Below, piece by piece: positions 19,532 to 28,352 of a stretch of DNA of 64,000 nt (position 1 is the first letter of the stretch; each line of letters opens with the position of its first letter). The notes beneath the pieces are model-generated. The model made no database searches, was not told where the DNA came from, and saw only the letters and a program-made list of their open reading frames with translations. Origin of the DNA: ZC4RG30 sp965652645 (lineage in GTDB: Bacteria; Pseudomonadota; Gammaproteobacteria; Steroidobacterales; Steroidobacteraceae); assembly GCA_965652645.1 (NCBI GenBank), contig CBFGXE010000003.1:89572-153571 (forward strand), in the 5' to 3' direction. The translations under genes and the position numbers were made by a program.

Positions 19532-19999
19532 TCAGCGGCTCACCGGGCCTTGGAGGGCCGTGAGCGGCATCACCTCGAGCTGCACCGTGAATTCCGGCTC
19601 GCCACCGTCGAACTTGATGGTGAGCGGCACCTTCTGGCCGGGCACCAGCGCGGTCTTCAGCGCGCCGAGCATCAGGTGGATTCCACCCGGCTCCAGCCGC
19701 AGGGTTTCTCCGGGCTGCACTGCCAGCATCGCCAGGGGCCACATGCGGGTCATGCCCTTCTCGTCGATGCTGGTGCGGTGCAGGGTGACCTCGTCGCTCA
19801 CCGGGGAGACGACCTTCAGCAGCTTGCGCTCCTCGTCGCCCGAGTTGGTGAAGGTGAGGTAGCCGGCGGCGGTCTTCGCCCCCGGGGTGGTGGCACGGGC
19901 CCAGCCGCCGCTGGCCCTGACCTCGGCGAGGCTCGTCAGGGGAAGCGCCAGGCCCAGCGCCAGCGCCGCCAGGGCCGGGGTGCGGAATGCGGTGTTCAT
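19532..19999 (-). CDS. PCu(A)C-type periplasmic copper chaperone
   Basis: 155-residue exported protein (signal peptide ends near S-L-A-E-V). It carries the Cu(I) site of the PCuAC/DUF461 family: a His in T-L-H-R-T-S, two Met in M-T-R-M, and H-L-M in the G-G-I-H-L-M-L-G loop. It delivers copper to the CuA centre of cytochrome oxidase or to scavenging systems. No Sco1 gene is adjacent. It is convergent with the small lipoprotein and divergent from yheS. Confidence 0.9.
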   Translation of the reverse strand: MNTAFRTPALAALALGLALPLTSLAEVRASGGWARATTPGAKTAAGYLTFTNSGDEERKLLKVVSPVSDEVTLHRTSIDEKGMTRMWPLAMLAVQPGETLRLEPGGIHLMLGALKTALVPGQKVPLTIKFDGGEPEFTVQLEVMPLTALQGPVSR

Positions 20000-20056
20000 G
20001 CGTCCATTCTACCTCTAAGCTTCGCGCCCCATGTCCCGCCACCACCCCTGTTCCGC

Positions 20057-22000
20057 ATGCTGAAGTTCGACGCCGTCACCCTGCGCCGCGGCCCGCGCGT
20101 GCTGTTCGCGGGGGCCAGTTTCAGCCTGTTCCGCGGCGAAAAAGTCGGCATCACCGGCGAGAACGGCAGCGGCAAGTCCAGCCTGCTGGCGCTGGTGCGC
20201 GGCCAGCTGCAGCCGGACGAGGGGCATTTCGAAATGCCCTCGAACCTGGCCATGGCCCATGTGGCGCAGGAGCTGGACGCCAGCGACCGGCACGCGATCG
20301 AGTTCGTGCTCGACGGTGACGAGGAGCTGCGCGAGCTGGAGGCCGGGATCGCCGCGGCCGAGGCCGCGCATGACACCGACGGCACGCGCCTGGCCAACCT
20401 CTACACGCGTTATGCCGGCATCGGCGGCTACGACGCGCGCGCGCGCGCCGCGCGGCTCATGCATGGCCTGGGTTTCGCGACCGCCGACGAGACGCGCGCG
20501 GTGCGCGAGTTCTCCGGTGGCTGGCGCGTGCGCCTGAACGTGGCGCGCGCGCTGATGTGCCGCTCCGACCTGCTGCTGCTGGACGAGCCCACCAACCACC
20601 TGGACCTCGACGCCATCGTGTGGCTGGAAGGCTGGCTGAAGGACTACCAGGGCACGCTGCTGCTGATTGCGCACGACCGCGAGTTCCTCGACCGCGTGGT
20701 GAACCGCATCGTCAACATCGAGCAGCAGAAGGCCACGGTCTACACCGGCAACTACAGCGACTTCGAGGAAACGCGCGCCGCCACGCTGGCGCAGCAGTCC
20801 GCGCTGCATGCCAGGCAGCAGCGCGAAATCGCGCACATGGAGGACTTCGTGCGCCGCTTCCGCGCCAAGGCCAGCAAGGCCCGCCAGGCGCAGAGCCGCA
20901 TCAAGGCGCTGGAGCGCATGCAGCGCATCGCGCCGGCGCACGTGGACTCGCCGTTCGAGTTCAGCTTCGCCGAGCCGCTGAAGCTGCCGCGCCCGCTGCT
21001 GGCCATCCAGCAGCAGTCGGCCGGTTACGGGGACCGCGTGCTGCTGTCGGGCGTGAGCCTCACGGTGTATCCGGGGGACCGCATCTCGCTGCTGGGCCGC
21101 AATGGCGCCGGCAAGTCCACGCTGATCAAGCTGCTGGCCGGCGAGCTGGAGCCACGCAGCGGCACGCGCGATGACGCGCGCGATCTTTCCGTGGGTTATT
21201 TCGCCCAGCACCAGCTCGAGCAGCTGGATCCCGCCGCCTCCGCGCTGCTGCACCTGCAGCGCCTGGCCCAGAAGTCGGGCCAGCGTCCTTCCGAGCAGGA
21301 GCAGCGCAACTACCTGGCGACCTTCGGCTTCCGCGGTGACCGCGTGTTCGAACCCGTCGGTCCCTTCTCCGGCGGCGAGAAGGCGCGCCTTGCGCTGGCG
21401 CTGGTGGCCTGGCCCAGGCCCAACCTGCTGCTGCTGGACGAGCCCACCAACCACCTGGACCTGGAGATGCGCCAGGCGCTGGCCATGGCGCTGCAGGAGT
21501 ATGCCGGCGCAGTGATCATGGTGTCCCACGACCGCCACCTGCTCGCCACGGTGACCGACCGCTTCCTGCTGGTGGCGGGCGGAGCGGTGCAGGACTTCGA
21601 TGGTGACCTGGACGACTACGCCCGCTGGCTGGCCAGGGGCGGGGCAGCGGCCCTGCCGAACACGTCGGCACCGGCAGGTCCCGCGCCGCAGAAGCCGCAG
21701 CAGAAACCACAGCAGGCGAAGCGCGAAGGCAGCGCGCAGCGCAAGCCGGAAGCCGCGGGACAGAAGTCCCTCTCCTCGCTGCGCTCGCGCCTGGCGCGCG
21801 TGGAGAAGAGGATGCAGGAGCTGGCGGTGGAGGCCGCGGAGCTGGATCGCGAGCTGGCGGACCCGGCGCTCTATGAACCGGGGGCGCGAACACGGCAGAT
21901 GGACGTGACCGCCCGGCGCGCGCGCATCGCGCAGGAAACCGCAACCGTGGAAGCCGAGTGGCTGGAACTCACCGAGGAGCTGGAGCGCGCCTCAGCCTGA
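20057..22000 (+). CDS. yheS: ABC-F family ATPase YheS
   Basis: 647-residue tandem ABC ATPase without membrane domains. Two nucleotide-binding domains (Walker A G-E-N-G-S-G-K-S-S and G-R-N-G-A-G-K-S-T; signatures F-S-G-G-W and F-S-G-G-E-K; Walker B L-L-L-D-E-P-T-N-H-L-D-L twice) flank the ABC-F linker with R-F-R-A-K-A-S-K-A-R-Q-A-Q-S. Order and spacing match E. coli YheS. ABC-F proteins act on ribosomes; YheS relieves certain nascent-chain stalls. ATG 20057 is used because the upstream part of the frame overlaps the divergent copper chaperone gene. The 3' end overlaps ribA by 9 bp. Confidence 0.95.
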   Translation: MLKFDAVTLRRGPRVLFAGASFSLFRGEKVGITGENGSGKSSLLALVRGQLQPDEGHFEMPSNLAMAHVAQELDASDRHAIEFVLDGDEELRELEAGIAAAEAAHDTDGTRLANLYTRYAGIGGYDARARAARLMHGLGFATADETRAVREFSGGWRVRLNVARALMCRSDLLLLDEPTNHLDLDAIVWLEGWLKDYQGTLLLIAHDREFLDRVVNRIVNIEQQKATVYTGNYSDFEETRAATLAQQSALHARQQREIAHMEDFVRRFRAKASKARQAQSRIKALERMQRIAPAHVDSPFEFSFAEPLKLPRPLLAIQQQSAGYGDRVLLSGVSLTVYPGDRISLLGRNGAGKSTLIKLLAGELEPRSGTRDDARDLSVGYFAQHQLEQLDPAASALLHLQRLAQKSGQRPSEQEQRNYLATFGFRGDRVFEPVGPFSGGEKARLALALVAWPRPNLLLLDEPTNHLDLEMRQALAMALQEYAGAVIMVSHDRHLLATVTDRFLLVAGGAVQDFDGDLDDYARWLARGGAAALPNTSAPAGPAPQKPQQKPQQAKREGSAQRKPEAAGQKSLSSLRSRLARVEKRMQELAVEAAELDRELADPALYEPGARTRQMDVTARRARIAQETATVEAEWLELTEELERASA

Positions 22001-23140
22001 GTCCTTCTCGGGGATGAGGTGTCCCGCCCGCTCGCGCTTGGTGCGCAGGTAGCGCGCGTTGTGCGTGTTGGGTTCGGCCAGCAGCGACTCCATCTCTTCC
22101 ACGTCGATGCCGCGCGCGCGCAGCTCGCGCACCTTGTGCGGGCTGTTGGTGAGCAGCCGGATGCGCGTGAAACCCAGTTGCCGCAGCATGGTGGCGGCGA
22201 TGGCATAGCTGCGTTCATCGGCCCTGAAACCCAGGTGCCGGTCGGCATCCACGGTGTCGAGGCCGGAGTCCTGCAGCTGGTAGGCACGCAGCTTGTTGGC
22301 AAGGCCGATGCCGCGACCTTCCTGCGCCAGGTAGAGCAGCACGCCGCCGCCCTCGTCATGCAGGCGTTTCACCGCCGTCTGCAGCTGCTCGCCGCAGTCA
22401 CAGCGCAGGCTGCCCAGCAGGTCGCCGGTGAAACAGGAGGAATGCGCCCGCACCGGCACCACGGTGCCTGGATCCGGGTCGCCCACCACCACGGCCACAT
22501 GTTCGCTGGCATCCCGCCGGTCGCGGAACAGCACCAGGCGGCTGTTCTCCTCCTCGCGCAGCGGTACCCGCGCCTCGCTGACGCGCAGCAGGTCTTCGGC
22601 CGCGGGCAGGGAATAACGCTCCACCTGGTCGACGCTGACGGCCAGCACCGAGGCGGGCACGGGTCCGGCCACCACTTCGGACACCAGCAGCGCGGGCAGC
22701 AGCTGCGCGCTCTTGGCCAGCGTGACGGCAGCGATGCTCAGTGCATCGGCACAGGTGACATGCGGCACGCCCTCGCCCAGTGCGCGGCGCCAGCCATCGG
22801 CCTCCCAATGCCGGCCCAGCTCCTGCAGCTGCGCGGCGTTGCGCCCCGCCGGCGACAGCAGCAGCACTTCATCGGATTCGCAGGGCACGCCCAGCGCCGC
22901 GGCGCGCGCGCCGGTGACCACCAGCATTGAACCGGCCCGGGCCAGCGCATGTTCGACCAGCGGGGTTTCCGCCGTCTCCAGCGCCACCACCAGGCGCCAG
23001 GCACGGCCCGCTGCTTCGCGCACGGCGATGGCGCGGCCGCGGCGCAGTTCCGCCAGCGCACGATCCACGGCCACCAGCGCGGCGTCGCCCTGCGGCGGCT
23101 CGGGGGCGCGGAGGATGGATTGCAGGCGGGAACCGGACAT
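21992..23140 (-). CDS. ribA: GTP cyclohydrolase II with extra N-terminal domain
   Basis: 382 residues. The C-terminal 200 are a standard RibA: zinc ligands in C-F-T-G-D-L-L-G-S-L-R-C-D-C, the G-G-V-L-L-Y-L-A-Q-E-G-R-G-I-G-L core and D-T-V-D-A. It converts GTP to the first riboflavin precursor. The N-terminal 170 residues align loosely with RibB (DHBP synthase) but lack its hallmark acidic D-D-E-x-R-E-N-E-x-D motif, so that domain is probably inactive or structural. No other rib gene is adjacent, which suggests a stand-alone copy. Confidence 0.9.
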   Translation of the reverse strand: MSGSRLQSILRAPEPPQGDAALVAVDRALAELRRGRAIAVREAAGRAWRLVVALETAETPLVEHALARAGSMLVVTGARAAALGVPCESDEVLLLSPAGRNAAQLQELGRHWEADGWRRALGEGVPHVTCADALSIAAVTLAKSAQLLPALLVSEVVAGPVPASVLAVSVDQVERYSLPAAEDLLRVSEARVPLREEENSRLVLFRDRRDASEHVAVVVGDPDPGTVVPVRAHSSCFTGDLLGSLRCDCGEQLQTAVKRLHDEGGGVLLYLAQEGRGIGLANKLRAYQLQDSGLDTVDADRHLGFRADERSYAIAATMLRQLGFTRIRLLTNSPHKVRELRARGIDVEEMESLLAEPNTHNARYLRTKRERAGHLIPEKDSG

Positions 23141-23166
23141 GCGCGAGAGCCTACTCCAGATGGCCT

Positions 23167-24102
23167 TCAGCGGCCGAGCGTGCGCTGCAGGAAACCGGTC
23201 ACGCGATCCGCCGCCTCGCCGGGGCCGAAGAAGGGCCGCGCCACGTGCCCCACGCCGGGCACGATGACGAGTTCGGCGACCAGGCCGGCGCGACGGTAGG
23301 CGCCATCCAGCTCCAGTGCCTGGTTCACGGGAATGTTCAGGTCCTGGTCGCCGTGCAGGATGATCAGCGGCGGATCATTGCGGTCCACATGCGCCACGGG
23401 GCTGGCGAGGCGCGCCAGGTCCGGCACTTCCCCGGGCAAACCGCCCAGCAGCATCTGCACCGCCGGCACGCGCAGCTTCAATCCGTCGGGCGTGGACTGC
23501 GGGATGACGGTCTCCAGGTTGTATGCGCCCACCCAGGCCACGATGGCCTGCACATCGGAAGACTGCCCGGGGTGCGTGCCCACGTTGCCTTCCAGTTCCT
23601 TGTGCCCATTGGTCACGCCCACCAGCGCCGCCAGGTGGCCGCCCGAGGAGGACCCGGACACCGCGATGCGGTCGGCCCGGTAGCCATACTTCGCCGCGTT
23701 CGCGCGCAGGAAGCGGATGCCGGCCTTGATGTCGTGCACGTTGGCGGGGAAACGCGCCTCCTCGCTGGAGCGGAAGTTGAGGCTGGCCACGGCATAACCG
23801 CGCTCGACCAGGAAGGGCGGCGCCTCTTCCTTGTCGCCCAGCCGCCAGGCGCCGCCGTGCAGGTAGACCACCAGGGGCGGATTCGGCACTCCGGCGGGCA
23901 TGTGCAGGTCGAGCAGCAGGGTTTGCGTGCCCACCTGCGCGTAGGGGATGTCGAGCTGGCTCTGGATGGCGGGATTGGCCGCCGGTGCAGGCGCGCCCGC
24001 CAGCGCAGCCACGGGGGCGCACAGCAGCAGCGCCAGCAGCTTGCCGGCCAGGGCCCGTCTCGTCTCAGGGATGCGCCACACGAGCGCATTCTGGCCCCGC
24101 AC
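23167..24102 (-). CDS. Exported alpha/beta hydrolase (esterase/lipase-like)
   Basis: About 311 residues with an N-terminal hydrophobic signal. The fold signatures are oxyanion-hole H-G-G-A-W, nucleophile elbow G-S-S-S-G-G, acidic residue in H-G-D-Q-D, and catalytic His in P-G-V-G-H-V. This arrangement belongs to the HSL/BD-FAE-like group of carboxylesterases. The natural substrate is unknown. The start is a GTG (24102; another GTG lies at 24081), both consistent with a signal peptide. It lies 18 bp downstream of the GGDEF-EAL gene and may be cotranscribed. Confidence 0.85.
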   Translation of the reverse strand: MRGQNALVWRIPETRRALAGKLLALLLCAPVAALAGAPAPAANPAIQSQLDIPYAQVGTQTLLLDLHMPAGVPNPPLVVYLHGGAWRLGDKEEAPPFLVERGYAVASLNFRSSEEARFPANVHDIKAGIRFLRANAAKYGYRADRIAVSGSSSGGHLAALVGVTNGHKELEGNVGTHPGQSSDVQAIVAWVGAYNLETVIPQSTPDGLKLRVPAVQMLLGGLPGEVPDLARLASPVAHVDRNDPPLIILHGDQDLNIPVNQALELDGAYRRAGLVAELVIVPGVGHVARPFFGPGEAADRVTGFLQRTLGR

Positions 24103-24120
24103 GGGGGCCCGGGCAACCGA

Positions 24121-26307
24121 TCAGGTGGCCAGCCGGCGCGGCATTGGCGCGCCGATGAAACTGAAACGCCGCCGCTCGGTGAACAGGCGGGTGGTGTCTG
24201 CCACGGACAGCGGTCTGGCGATGACGAATCCCTGCGCCTCGTTGCAGCCGTGCCGGCGCAGGAAGGCCAGCTGCCGCGCGTTCTCCACGCCCTCGGCCAC
24301 CACGCGCAGGTCCAGGTTGCGCGCCAGGCCGATGATGGCGGCCACGATGCGCGAGTTGTTCGCGTCATCGAGCATGTCGCGGATGAATTCGTGGTCGATC
24401 TTCAGCGCGTCCAGCGGGAACTTCTTCAGGTAGTGCATGCTGGAGTAGCCGGTGCCGAAGTCATCCAGCACCAGGCGGATGCCCTGCGCCTTGATGCAGC
24501 GGAGCATGCGCGCCGCGCCATCGGCATCGCCCATCAGCATGGCCTCGGTGAGCTCGAACTCCAGCAGCCGCGGGTCCACGCCGCTGGCCACGATGGGGCG
24601 CGTGAGGGCGATGTCGAGCTGGTCCTGGCGGAACTGGCGCGGCGAGACATTCACCGCCACCGGCGGCGGGGAGTATCCCGCAGCCAGCCAGCGGCGCAAC
24701 TGCGTGCAGGCCATCGAGATCACGCGCTCGCCCACCGGGATGATGAGGCCGGTGTCCTCGAGCACGGGAATGAACTCGCGCGGCCCCATCTGCCGGCCAT
24801 CCTGGTCGCGCCAGCGCAGCAGCGCCTCCAGGCCGCAGATCTCGCCGCTGCGCAGGTCGACCTTGGGCTGGTACTCCAGGTGGAACTCATCGCGCTCCAG
24901 CGCGTCACGCAGCCGGTTCTCCAGCAGCACGCGCGCCTGCGCGCGCTCCTGCAGCTGCGGCAGGTAGAACTGGTAGCCGTTGCGGCCGGACTGCTTGGCG
25001 CGGTACATGGCCATGTCGGCGTTCTTCAGCAGCACTTCCGGCTCCACGCCATCGGCCGGATACAGGCTGATGCCCACGCTGCCGGAAACGTAGACCGTGT
25101 GGCCATGGATGGAGAACGGCGTGGCCAGCGCGGTGGTGATCTTCCTGCCGACCACCGCGGCATCCTCGGCATGCGCCAGCTGCGGCAGCACCAGCGCGAA
25201 TTCATCGCCCGACAGGCGCCCGATGGTATCGCCGAGGCGCACCGTGGCTTTCAGGCGCGCGGCGATCTGCACCAGCAGCTCGTCTCCCACCGCGTGGCCC
25301 AGCGTGTCGTTCACCGACTTGAAGCGGTCGACGTCCACGAACAGCACCGCCACGGGCGAATGGTCGCGCGCGGCCGCACCGATGGCATGCGCCAGGCGGT
25401 CCAGGTAGAGCGTGCGGTTCGGCAGCCCGGTCAGCGCGTCGAACTGCGCCATGTAGGCCAGGCGATCCTCGGCCGACTTGCGCTGCAGGTAGGCCGACAC
25501 GATGCCGGCCAGCGTCTGCAGGAAGGCGCGGTCGTCATCGTTGGCCTTCTCCTCCGCCCCCAGCCACACGCTCAGCGTACCGTGGATGCCTTCGCTGTCG
25601 GTGATCTGCACCTCGAGGTCCGGTGGAAGATCGGTGCCCTGCTCCCAGCCGAAGCCGGCAGCCTGGGTGAGGTCGCGCGTGCCGTCCGCCTTCATCAGCA
25701 GTCGGCAGCGTCCGGCCTGCAGCCCCTCGCGCACCGTTTCCACCACCCGTTCCGCCAGCACCCCGGGTTCGGGCTGCGAGAGCACGAACTGGCCGAAGTG
25801 CGCCAGGACCGCATTCTGCGCAGCGCTGCGGCGCTGGATCTGCCCCGTGGCCTGCAGGTTCTCCAGGTCGCGCTCCACCTGCCGCTGGCCGGTGACGTCC
25901 TCGCACACCACCAGGCAGCCGGGCGCACCGCCGGGCAATACGGTGATGCGCGCGGACAGGAATTGCTCGCCGGCGGCGAACTCGCAGGTGGCCGGCGGCG
26001 GGACTGCGCTGCGGGCCGCGGCCTGCAGCATGACATCCAGCTCCCTTCCCAGCCGGTGCAAACCCTCGGCGGAGGAGAGGCTGCACACTGCGAGGAAGCC
26101 GATCTCGCGCCGGGCGAAATCGCGCAGCAACGCATTACCGGTGGCCATGTCCTGCCATGCGGCATTGCTGGCCATGATGCTGCCGTCGGCAGCCACGAAA
26201 CAGGCGGGCAGCGGCAGGGCTTCGAGCAGGGTGCCGTCAAGGGTGGCCGGCGCAACCGTTGCCGGGCGCGACCTCGCCGCAGTTTTTGACAATTTCCCGG
26301 ATCCCAT
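24121..26307 (-). CDS. GGDEF-EAL cyclic-di-GMP signalling protein
   Basis: About 728 residues: a PAS-like sensor region, a GAF-like stretch, then GGDEF and EAL domains. The cyclase motif reads S-G-D-E-F instead of G-G-D-E-F, so synthase activity is uncertain. The phosphodiesterase domain is intact (E-A-L in the first strand, D-D-F-G-T-G-Y-S, K-I-D-H-E-F). It has no clear membrane segment, so it is predicted to be cytosolic. ATG 26307 is chosen; a GTG at 26361 and longer frames are possible. Confidence 0.9.
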   Translation of the reverse strand: MGSGKLSKTAARSRPATVAPATLDGTLLEALPLPACFVAADGSIMASNAAWQDMATGNALLRDFARREIGFLAVCSLSSAEGLHRLGRELDVMLQAAARSAVPPPATCEFAAGEQFLSARITVLPGGAPGCLVVCEDVTGQRQVERDLENLQATGQIQRRSAAQNAVLAHFGQFVLSQPEPGVLAERVVETVREGLQAGRCRLLMKADGTRDLTQAAGFGWEQGTDLPPDLEVQITDSEGIHGTLSVWLGAEEKANDDDRAFLQTLAGIVSAYLQRKSAEDRLAYMAQFDALTGLPNRTLYLDRLAHAIGAAARDHSPVAVLFVDVDRFKSVNDTLGHAVGDELLVQIAARLKATVRLGDTIGRLSGDEFALVLPQLAHAEDAAVVGRKITTALATPFSIHGHTVYVSGSVGISLYPADGVEPEVLLKNADMAMYRAKQSGRNGYQFYLPQLQERAQARVLLENRLRDALERDEFHLEYQPKVDLRSGEICGLEALLRWRDQDGRQMGPREFIPVLEDTGLIIPVGERVISMACTQLRRWLAAGYSPPPVAVNVSPRQFRQDQLDIALTRPIVASGVDPRLLEFELTEAMLMGDADGAARMLRCIKAQGIRLVLDDFGTGYSSMHYLKKFPLDALKIDHEFIRDMLDDANNSRIVAAIIGLARNLDLRVVAEGVENARQLAFLRRHGCNEAQGFVIARPLSVADTTRLFTERRRFSFIGAPMPRRLAT

Positions 26308-26439
26308 CCGCTGCCACCAGCTGCCGTCGGCGCCCACAGGGCTGTTGCCACGTTCTGTCACGCAAAATGCAGGGCCAGCGGTGCCCCGTCTGCCTGAATG
26401 TGACCGAACTGTGACGTGGTTCGCATGAATGCTTCCTGC

Positions 26440-26540
26440 GCAATGAAAGCCGGGCCCGATGGTGCGAATAACCTGCCGGGCCCGGCATGTGGCGGGTGAA
26501 AGCCACCACGGGTGAAAGCATGCGCGGCCGGGCCCCGGCG
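26440..26540. repeat. Short repeats and palindrome upstream of the GGDEF-EAL gene
   Basis: TGAAAGC occurs three times (26444-26450, 26497-26503, 26513-26519); the last two sit in a 10-nt direct repeat GGGTGAAAGC at 16-nt period. GCCGGGCCCG occurs at 26449-26458 and 26475-26484; the second copy lies in a 14-bp palindrome TGCCGGGCCCGGCA (26474-26487). The 26308-26599 interval has no gene I can support. Confidence 0.5.
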
Positions 26541-26599
26541 CGGCATCGCCGTGCGCCACTGGCTGCTGCGGGAAGTTTCCTACGGGTGGGGAATCCGGC

Positions 26600-26821
26600 C
26601 TATTCCGGCAGTACGGTGGCCTGGAAGCTGTGGTGCCGCGGGCATTCCCAGATCTGGCGGCCGGACACCAGGTGCAGTTCCTGCTGCCGTGCGTCCGCGC
26701 GGCACATGGGGCACATCAGGCGACCGCTGGCATCCTGCGGCACCGGTTCGATGTAGCCGGCCGCGTCCTTCCAGCGGTAGCGCGCCACGTCGATCTGGCC
26801 GTACATGTCTGCGGAGCCCAT
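26600..26821 (-). CDS. Small putative zinc-binding protein
   Basis: 73 residues, not recognised as a named family. It has a C-P-M-C pair and, about 22 residues later, C-P-R-H, a plausible four-ligand zinc ribbon. The N-terminus is acidic-aromatic and the sequence ends V-L-P-E. It is upstream of the GGDEF-EAL gene on the same strand, 292 bp away, so it is probably separately expressed. The ribosome-binding site is weak. Confidence 0.55.
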   Translation of the reverse strand: MGSADMYGQIDVARYRWKDAAGYIEPVPQDASGRLMCPMCRADARQQELHLVSGRQIWECPRHHSFQATVLPE

Positions 26822-26882
26822 GGAAAGAGTATAGGGCCCGTCGCAGGGTGATCCCCAGAGGCGAAGTCCTACAGGAAGGGAG

Positions 26883-26958
26883 TGGTGCCCAGGGCCGGAA
26901 TCGAACCAGCGACACGCGGATTTTCAATCCGCTGCTCTACCAACTGAGCTACCTGGGC
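26883..26958 (-). tRNA. tRNA-Phe (GAA)
   Basis: 76 nt including an encoded CCA (26883-26885). The 7-bp acceptor stem (GCCCAGG / CCTGGGC) is perfect. The anticodon loop reads TTGAAAA with anticodon GAA, the T-loop is GGTTCGATTCC, and the D-loop is AGTTGGT. TAATAC (27000-26995) is a possible -10 box about 37 nt upstream. Confidence 0.98.
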
Positions 26959-27039
26959 ATCAGGCCCTGGCCGCCGGGAGGCGATCAGGGCCGCGTATTA
27001 GACCGGTGCGACCTTCGGGGCGTCAAGGTGGTGGCGCAT

Positions 27040-27312
27040 TCAGGTGCCCGGCGCCTGGAATTCCTGCGGTTTTTCAGACCCGCCGCCGAAAAAATACTTT
27101 TCCATCTCCCCCTCCAGGAACTTTCGCGCCTTGGGATCGACGGGGGTGAGGCGGTATTCGTTGATCAGCATGGTCTGGTGGCGCACCCAGCCAGCCCAGG
27201 CCTCCTTCGACACCTGCTCGAAGATGCGCTGGCCCAGCGGGCCCGGGTAGGGCGGCCGGTCCAGGCCCGGCGCCTCCTTGTCGAGCAGGATGCAGTGCAC
27301 GGTTCGGGTCAT
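27040..27312 (-). CDS. yggX: Fe(II)-trafficking / oxidative damage protection protein
   Basis: 90 residues matching E. coli YggX: start M-T-R-T-V-H-C (conserved Cys near position 7), [25 protein letters not shown] and R-K-F-L-E-G-E-M. It limits iron-sulfur cluster damage by oxidants. It overlaps the stop of mutY by four bases (ATGA). The mutY-yggX pairing is a classic gammaproteobacterial operon, and MutY itself carries an iron-sulfur cluster. Confidence 0.97.
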   Translation of the reverse strand: MTRTVHCILLDKEAPGLDRPPYPGPLGQRIFEQVSKEAWAGWVRHQTMLINEYRLTPVDPKARKFLEGEMEKYFFGGGSEKPQEFQAPGT

Positions 27313-28340
27313 GGCGGGGGATTCTTCAGGAGTTGGGCCACGGGGGCCGGCAGGCCGATCGCGGCGGGACGCGCGGGGTTATACCACAGGCTGTCGCCGC
27401 CCTCGTTCCCACCCCGCGGCTCCACCCGCACCCACAGCGGGTGGATCAACAGGTCGAAGTGCGTGAATACATGCAGCAGGGGTTCGCCCTGCCGCGGCGC
27501 GCCGTGGGGACCCGCGCCGGCCAGCGCCTCCTCCAGCGAGTTGAATTCCGGCGGCGACCACAGCCCGCCCCACACGCCGCTGGCGGCACGCCGCACCAGG
27601 CGCACGCCGCCCCCGGCATCCTGCGCGAACAGCATCCACGCTTCACGCTGCCGGCGGCGCAGCGGCTTGCGCGGCGCGGGGAACTCATGCTCCCGCCCCG
27701 CCTGGTGGGCCGCGCAGCGCCCCGCCAGTGGACACTCGCCGCAGCGGGGATTGCGGCGGGTGCAGACCGTGGCGCCGAGGTCCATGATGGCCTGCGTGTA
27801 TTGCGCCACGCGCGACTGCGGCGTAAGCAGCGTGGCAAGGCGCCACAATTCCTCCTCGAAGGCGCGCTCGCCCGTGCGGCCCGCCACGGCAAAGAGCCGC
27901 GACAGCACCCGGCGCACGTTGCCATCCATGATGGGATGCGGCTGGTCGAGCGAGAGCGCGAGGATTGCGCCGGCCGTGGAACGCCCCACGCCGGGCAGCG
28001 AGGCCACGTTGTCGAAATCGGCGGGAAACACGCCGCCATGCATGTCGCGGATATGCTCCGCCGCGCGCTTCAGGTTGCGCGCGCGCGCGTAATAGCCCAG
28101 GCCCGCCCAGTGATGCAGCACTTCATCCAGCGGCGCGTCCGCAAGCGCCTGCACACCGGGGAAACGCGCCATGAAGCGCTCGAAATAGGGAATCACCGCG
28201 GCGACCTGCGTCTGCTGCAGCATCACCTCCGAGACCCACACGCGATAGGAAGAGCGGTCCTGCTGCCAGGGCAGGTCGTGGCGGCCATGGTGGTCGTGCC
28301 AGTCGAGCAGCGCCGGTGCAATGGGCGCGGGATCACTCAC
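27309..28340 (-). CDS. mutY: A/G-specific adenine DNA glycosylase
   Basis: 343-residue glycosylase that removes adenine mispaired with 8-oxoguanine. Visible are the catalytic Glu region ([10 protein letters not shown]), the helix-hairpin-helix [12 protein letters not shown], the catalytic Asp in P-I-M-D-G-N-V, the four Cys of the [4Fe-4S] cluster (C-x6-C-x2-C-x5-C), and a C-terminal Nudix-like 8-oxoG recognition domain. The start codon is GTG. It overlaps yggX by four bases and is 12 bp downstream of the response regulator gene. Confidence 0.96.
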   Translation of the reverse strand: MSDPAPIAPALLDWHDHHGRHDLPWQQDRSSYRVWVSEVMLQQTQVAAVIPYFERFMARFPGVQALADAPLDEVLHHWAGLGYYARARNLKRAAEHIRDMHGGVFPADFDNVASLPGVGRSTAGAILALSLDQPHPIMDGNVRRVLSRLFAVAGRTGERAFEEELWRLATLLTPQSRVAQYTQAIMDLGATVCTRRNPRCGECPLAGRCAAHQAGREHEFPAPRKPLRRRQREAWMLFAQDAGGGVRLVRRAASGVWGGLWSPPEFNSLEEALAGAGPHGAPRQGEPLLHVFTHFDLLIHPLWVRVEPRGGNEGGDSLWYNPARPAAIGLPAPVAQLLKNPPP

Positions 28341-28352
28341 CGGCGGCCGGTG

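Noticed and set aside
22927..26289. A 1120-residue plus-strand open frame
   Set aside because: It lies antisense to the hydrolase and GGDEF-EAL genes; high GC produces long empty antisense frames, and no domain is recognisable.
26308..26599. A cyclic-di-GMP riboswitch before the GGDEF-EAL gene
   Set aside because: The conserved CACGCACAGGGCAAACC-type core and tetraloop receptor are not present.
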